A stretch of 64,000 nucleotides of DNA. Origin: Cycas panzhihuaensis (lineage: Eukaryota > Cycadophyta). Positions 59,612 to 64,000 of the stretch are shown one piece after another. The stretch is from NCBI GenBank assembly GCA_023213395.1, contig CM041465.1, positions 106,337,741-106,401,740 on the forward strand. Direction: 5' to 3'. The notes below the pieces were generated by a model. That model had not been told where the DNA came from and ran no database searches. It saw nothing but the letters and a program-made list of their open reading frames with translations. The position numbers and the translations under genes are program-made. The first letter of the stretch is position 1. Each line of letters begins with the position of its first letter.

Positions 59612-60420
59612 AATGTTGAAAATAGTCATAGATGAAGAAATAAACTCCATCATTATAAATGACACTTGGGAGTTAACTAAATTACCACCTAAGAAGAGAG
59701 CAATTAATTATAGATTGTTACACAAGATAAAATTCCATGCAGATGGCATCATAGAGTGTTACAAAGATTGCCTTTGAGTAAGAGGTTTCAAACAATAGGA
59801 ATGAATTGATTATGATGAAACCTTTGCACTAGTTTCTATTTGGTTATATCCTTAACATCCCAGTTCAAATGGCCTATTTACCAAATGGATGTGAAGAGTT
59901 CTTTCCTCAATGGAGAGCTCAAAGAAGAGGTTTTCTTGAAACAATCCCCCAACTATATTATTCTAAGATAAAAATACTTAGTATGCAAACTCAAGAAAGC
60001 CCTTTATAGACTCAAGTAAGCAACACATACTTGGTATGCAAAGATTGATGACTTCCTTAACTAGAATGGATTCAATTATTCACCCTTTGAACTAGATCTC
60101 TATATTTAGGTTAGAGATAATTTGATCATAATTATTATGCTCTATATGGATGATCTTGAAATCACTAGCAATGACGCAGATGGCATTGCTTGGCTTCAAT
60201 CAAAATTGAAAAGCAACTTTAAGATGACAGATCTTGGGTTGCTCTACTACTTCCTTAGAATTAAAGTTTGACAAGAACCAAGACACATCTTTAAACTTAA
60301 ATAAAGTATGCCAATGAGCTCTTGGAAAGATTTAGCATGACAGAATATAAGCCAGTTCCAATTCCTATGAAGACAAGAACCAAGCCAAACCTGGATGAAC
60401 AAGGAAAGCCTTTTGATTCT
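59612..60420 (+). pseudogene. Element J reverse transcriptase, broken, YMDD present
   Basis: It starts with EEINSIIINDTWELTKLPP, then HKIKFHADGIIECYK, IDYDETFALVS and, after a frame change, MDVK-type sequence near 59,890. The catalytic box YMDD is at 60143-60154, followed by LEITSND. The connector KPVPIPMKTRTK lies near 60,350-60,390. Stops are frequent; the catalytic Asp pair is unchanged. Confidence 0.9.
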
Positions 60421-61092
60421 ACTTTATATCGATAGTTAGTTGGGAGCCTCATCTATCTCATCTGCACTCATCTAGATATTTCATATGTAATAGGGATCTG
60501 CTCCAGGTACATGTTACAACCAAAAGCATCTCATTATAAAGTTGCTACCAAGATTCTTAAATATATCTGTGGCATATATCAATTTGGCCTTGAATACAAC
60601 CAAATTGACTCCCCTATCTTGAAGGGACATATAGATGTTGATTAGGCATATTATCAAAATACTTACCACTCAATATTAGGTTATTGCTTTGATACAAACT
60701 CAGTTATAATCTTGTAGAGTTGTAAGAAGCAACTAAATATTGCCTTTTTCTCCACTGAAGTAGAATACAAAGTAGTTATTCACGCTACAATCAAGTTGAT
60801 TTAGCTTAGAAGGATTCGCGTCAAGCTTGGACTTCAACAACATGCACCCACCATCCTTTATTATGATAATCCAAGTATATTAAAAATGATGAAGAACCTA
60901 GTATTCCATGCTAGAACTAAGCACATTGAGGTCCATTACTAGTTCATCTATGAGCATGTCTAAAATAGAGAAGTTGATCTAGTTTATTAACTAATTGAGG
61001 ACCAAGTTATGGATATCTTTACTAAAGCACTTAGTAAACCAAAGTTTGAACGATATAGACACAACTTCAATAACAAAAGAAATGAAGTTGCT
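60421..61092 (+). pseudogene. Element J RNase H, largely readable
   Basis: LVGSLIYLICTHLDIS opens the region (about 60,436-60,485). RNase H proper follows: GHIDVD at about 60,628, FFSTEVEYKVV at about 60,750, ILYYDNPSILKM at about 60,855, then ARTKHIEVHY near 60,911, and the ending DIFTKALSKPKFERYRHNF near 61,015-61,070. One frame with several TAG/TAA interruptions. It ends just before the polypurine tract. Confidence 0.92.
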
Positions 61093-61104
61093 ATTAAGGG
61101 AGGG

Positions 61105-61494
61105 TGTTAAAACCATGTAATAGCACTTGTTATTTCTTATATTTCATATAATTTATATACATTGTGTAATGTTAAGCCAACCCTTTATTGTGATTTAATC
61201 ATGTTTTATAATGTGGTTGAGCCAACCTCATTTGCTACTTAGTCAGCTTATTTTATCTCTCAAAATATTGGTGGTTTGACTATAAATTAAGCCTCACACC
61301 ATTGTATTATACATTGGATTATGATTAATGTAGAAACTCTACCTAAATAGAGCTCTACATGGTGACAAATTCACTAATACTTTATCCATCTAAGTTATTC
61401 TTACATATTTTGCTTATTTTATTACATAGTTCTATTATTTTACTTAATTTATTGATTAGAGCATATGATTTATTAGATCTTGAAGTATTTAATA
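61105..61494 (+). repeat. 3' LTR of element J
   Basis: 390 bp, starting TGTTAAAACC and ending ATTTAATA (CA changed to TA). The polypurine tract is at 61096-61104. Confidence 0.96.
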
Positions 61495-61499
61495 GCCCA

Positions 61500-62653
61500 T
61501 TCATTCTATTCACTTCATTTTAGGTTATTTTGGTCCATTTCTTCATTCATTATATTTTGATATCCTTGTATAGCCTTTGTAATCTAGTGTCATCAGTGGG
61601 AACCTCCTCATCATGCCAAGGACTCTACTCCATCAAACTTGAACCCACTCATCACTAGAAGCATGCCTCTCCATACTGCATCCTTCCCTTGCTTTAATTG
61701 TTCATGGCCACCTCCATATCTCGTTATGCCTATACTACTTATAGGAATGTTGGCCTTCTAAGCGAAGCACTGAAGGGTTTTCCATTTTAATTAAATGTAG
61801 ATATAAAAATGAGACGATTCTAGACTATGTTCCACTTTTATTTTTTACTAATAAAGAATACAAGTAAAGAAAATTCTTTCTCTTTACTTCTTACATTCTT
61901 TTAGATATTCTTCTTGTCTTTATAGGCAGTGTTTTATTGTAAACAATTCTCTTATCTTCGTGAGGATTATACAAATTGGTAATTTAAGTCCATATATTTA
62001 CATATATGTATCATTGCATGCATATTATTACTATCTTCTCTCTATCTTGAGAACCATGGACAATCTATAGATCCATCTATTCATTATTTTTCACCTATTA
62101 AAGATTAATTAATTTTATAATTTAAAAGCTTGTTATATATTTTTTTACAAAAGTTTTTATAAATTTAATTAAATTAAAAGATTTTTTAAGTCTAATAGTC
62201 ACCACTCCTGTTAGTCGGTGGTCACTTTTCATGCCCATGTGACCTTATTTTTTGAAATAAGGGGTAGATTTGAAATCAATATAAACTCCTTTTTATAATT
62301 TTTTATTTTTTAATTTTTTGACTTATAAATTTTAAAATTTGTAGCCCTCTTCCTACTAGCAAGTAGTCATATTGATGGAGCATGAGGGCAGAGTAGAGCG
62401 ATTAGAAGGTCACCATATCGAACATATTAACAAAAATTTAAAATATCAATTGTGTTCAAAAACACCTTTGGGTCAAAGACAACTTATTTATAGATAGAAA
62501 GTTGGGATATATCTTGCCATCATATCAATATTTTTAAATTCAAAAAATAATAAAAAATTACATACCTGTCAGCTCAAATAGATAGAGTCCTTTGTGGTAG
62601 TCTGTAGTATCTTTAAGTAGTGTACACACTTAATTAATGTAAAATGAGCATCA
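61500..62653. other. Unassigned DNA, ending in a probable LTR edge
   Basis: No gene is visible. The right end, GAGCATCA at 62646-62653, abuts a minus-strand polypurine tract (62654-62675, reading GGGGGAGAATATTGGGA), so the last part should be the 3' LTR of the copia fragment that follows. Its left edge cannot be placed. Confidence 0.4.
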
Positions 62654-62675
62654 ATCCCAATATTCTCCCCCATAA

Positions 62676-63799
62676 TGGTTAGTTCATATAATCCTAAGCT
62701 TATCTCTGAATTTGTGGAATTTAATTTTCCCAAGTGTCTTTGTAAATATATATGTCGTCCGGTCTTTTATGCTGTAATAAACTAATCCAAGTTCACTTAC
62801 TTGAACAAGTTCCCATATGAAGTGATGTTATATCTCAATGTGTTTAGTCCTTCCATGGAATATTGGATTATGTGTTACTTGAATAGTACTTTGATTATCA
62901 TACCGTATTTTAATAGGACTATCATGTTCCATTTAGAGATCATGAAGTAAACAACGTAGTCAAATAGTTTCATATGCACCTATCACTACTACCTTATAGT
63001 TTGTTTCAGTTGTAGATAAGGAGATGATATTTTGCTTCTTGGTACTCCATGTTATATAAGCTAAACCCAAATTGAAAGTGCATCCAGATGTAGATTTTCT
63101 AACGTCAACATCACCTGCTTAATTTAAATCTGTATACATGATTAACCTAAAATTTGATGAAGGTTTATAATGTAACTCATAATCTATAGCACCTTTTAGA
63201 TACATTGGAATTATTTTAGCTACTTACCAATGTGTAGTTTTAGGATCTTGCATAAACCTTGATATAACACTAACTACATGCATAATATCTGGTTGTGCTA
63301 ATGTCAAATAAATTAAGCTTCTAAGTAATTATCTATATAATATAAGATCAATGGGCACTGAGTCATCAAGTTTGTATAATTTGATTCCAACTTGTACTGA
63401 TGTGGCTAAAGCTTTGTAATCATTCATCTTAAACTTTTGGAGTAAGTTTAAAGTATATTTCCTTTGGGAAATAAAGATGCCATCATCATCTTACATATTT
63501 CCAATCCTAGGAAGTAATGCATTAGCCCCAAGTCTATCATTTCGAATTCCTTGCACATATCATCCTTTAACTTTTATGATAAATCAGAGTTATTTCCTAT
63601 GTAGACCAAATGATCAATATAGAGTCCCGTAATCAATATAGAGCCTCCCTTAATTTTGATATATAAGATTGGATCTAATTAGGTTCTCTTGAATTCTCGA
63701 TCTCTGAAGTATTTATCTATCCTAGAGTATCATGCTCTAGGTGCTTGTTTCAATTCATAAAGTGCCTTTTTTAGTTTGTACACTTTGTTCTCTTCCCCG
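62676..63799 (-). pseudogene. Copia fragment L: RNase H and RT, interrupted
   Basis: On the minus strand the end of a copia pol is readable. RNase H blocks lie between 62,700 and 63,120, the connector and its LIYLT-like block near 63,320-63,270, and RT near 63,799-63,480 (KLKKALYELKQAPRA, LYIDHLVYIGNNSDL, MIDLGLMHYFLG). The catalytic YVDD reads YIDH, losing the second Asp. A short in-place duplication (AATCAATATAGAG twice near 63,611-63,645) disturbs the frame there. The RT is cut off at 63799 by another sequence. Confidence 0.87.
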
Positions 63800-64000
63800 T
63801 GTTAGGAAACACAAATGAAGCAAATAAGGCCAATAAGATCTTTCGCATCAAGCAAATATTAGCAAAAATAAATTACACAGGATACTAGATTATTGTGGGA
63901 AACCCTTATGGGTGAAAACCCACAAATAATATTATTCATATTATGACAAAATGATATTGCTATAAAGGATGGACTTGATCTATATTTATAGATCTAAAGT
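63800..64000. repeat. Probable start of a further LTR, cut by the window edge
   Basis: TGTTAGGAAACAC begins exactly where the RT of fragment L stops being readable. The sequence that follows (AAACCCTTATGGG, AAAACCCACAAA) is LTR-like, and a similar stretch occurs near the 3' end of element G (38,181-38,207). Confidence 0.5.

Larger units (their letters stand above)
54253..61494 (+). mobile_element. Full-length copia retrotransposon J
   Basis: The LTRs 54253-54642 and 61105-61494 are both exactly 390 bp, about 15% different by eye. The target duplication GCCCA is perfect (54248-54252, 61495-61499). A primer site follows at 54643 and a polypurine tract AAGGGAGGG ends at 61104. Gag, protease, integrase, RT and RNase H are present in copia order. 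Integrase and RNase H are readable over long distances despite stops. It is the most complete element of the window in domain content. Confidence 0.96.

Noticed and set aside
2992-61494. Possibility that some RT-containing segments are endogenous pararetrovirus.
   Set aside because: All readable pol segments have integrase before RT and lie between LTRs with target duplications, as in copia; no movement-protein or coat-protein motif was seen.

Overview
This window looks like intergenic DNA from a plant nuclear genome. It is A+T-rich (about 70% by eye) and consists almost entirely of old, broken retroelements. I recognise no intact protein-coding gene, no RNA gene and no CRISPR array. The plant assignment rests on three things: Ty1/copia elements primed by the initiator-Met tRNA (TGGTATCAGAGC next to the LTR), a plant-type L1 LINE whose ORF2 ends in a zf-RVT plus RNase H module, and decay dominated by C-to-T and G-to-A changes, as expected of heavily cytosine-methylated DNA. 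The strong divergence between LTR pairs and the deep nesting suit a large, slowly purged genome. I cannot name the species.

The main structure is a nested cluster at 2992-30413. Copia element A (+, 2992-30413, perfect 5-bp target duplication) is split in its gag/protease region by element B (+, 5912-26848). B carries a small non-autonomous element C (-, 6225-8960) in its own 5' LTR. Its interior is split by element E (-, 9267-23175). E in turn contains a full-length copia element D (+, 9979-16039) and a 5'-truncated LINE (-, about 16193-20411). Removing the guests gives sensible lengths: A about 6.5 kb, B about 4.3 kb, E about 3.6 kb, D 6.1 kb.

Left of the cluster (1-2991) are an AT microsatellite, a copia IN-RT fragment fused to an inverted LTR, and a gag-like fragment with a CCHC knuckle. 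Right of it lie copia element F (-, 30566-34746), which lacks the catalytic part of its reverse transcriptase; an unidentified pseudogene (-, about 35.3-36.7 kb); copia element G (-, 37778-45338) with matched 298-bp LTRs and tandem repeats in its leader; a lone LTR (46472-46868); a copia gag-protease fragment H (-, 47.9-49.4 kb) with its primer site and 5' LTR; a long inverted-repeat (foldback/MITE-like) element at about 52.55-53.61 kb with a solo LTR in one arm; another LTR with primer site (53632-53884); and full-length copia element J (+, 54253-61494), whose gag carries an unusual array of 7-codon repeats. The window closes with a minus-strand copia RNase H-RT fragment (62.65-63.8 kb) interrupted by the start of one more LTR-like sequence.

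The coding parts of the LTR elements once formed gag-pol polyproteins (nucleocapsid, protease, integrase, reverse transcriptase, RNase H). All now carry many stops and frameshifts, so none could move by itself. The LINE is the least decayed coding unit and is probably one of the youngest insertions. I found no convincing previously undescribed gene system. The most unusual items are the heptad array in J, the nesting itself, the foldback element with a solo LTR, the pol-to-LTR junction at 1714, and the unidentified pseudogene near 36 kb.
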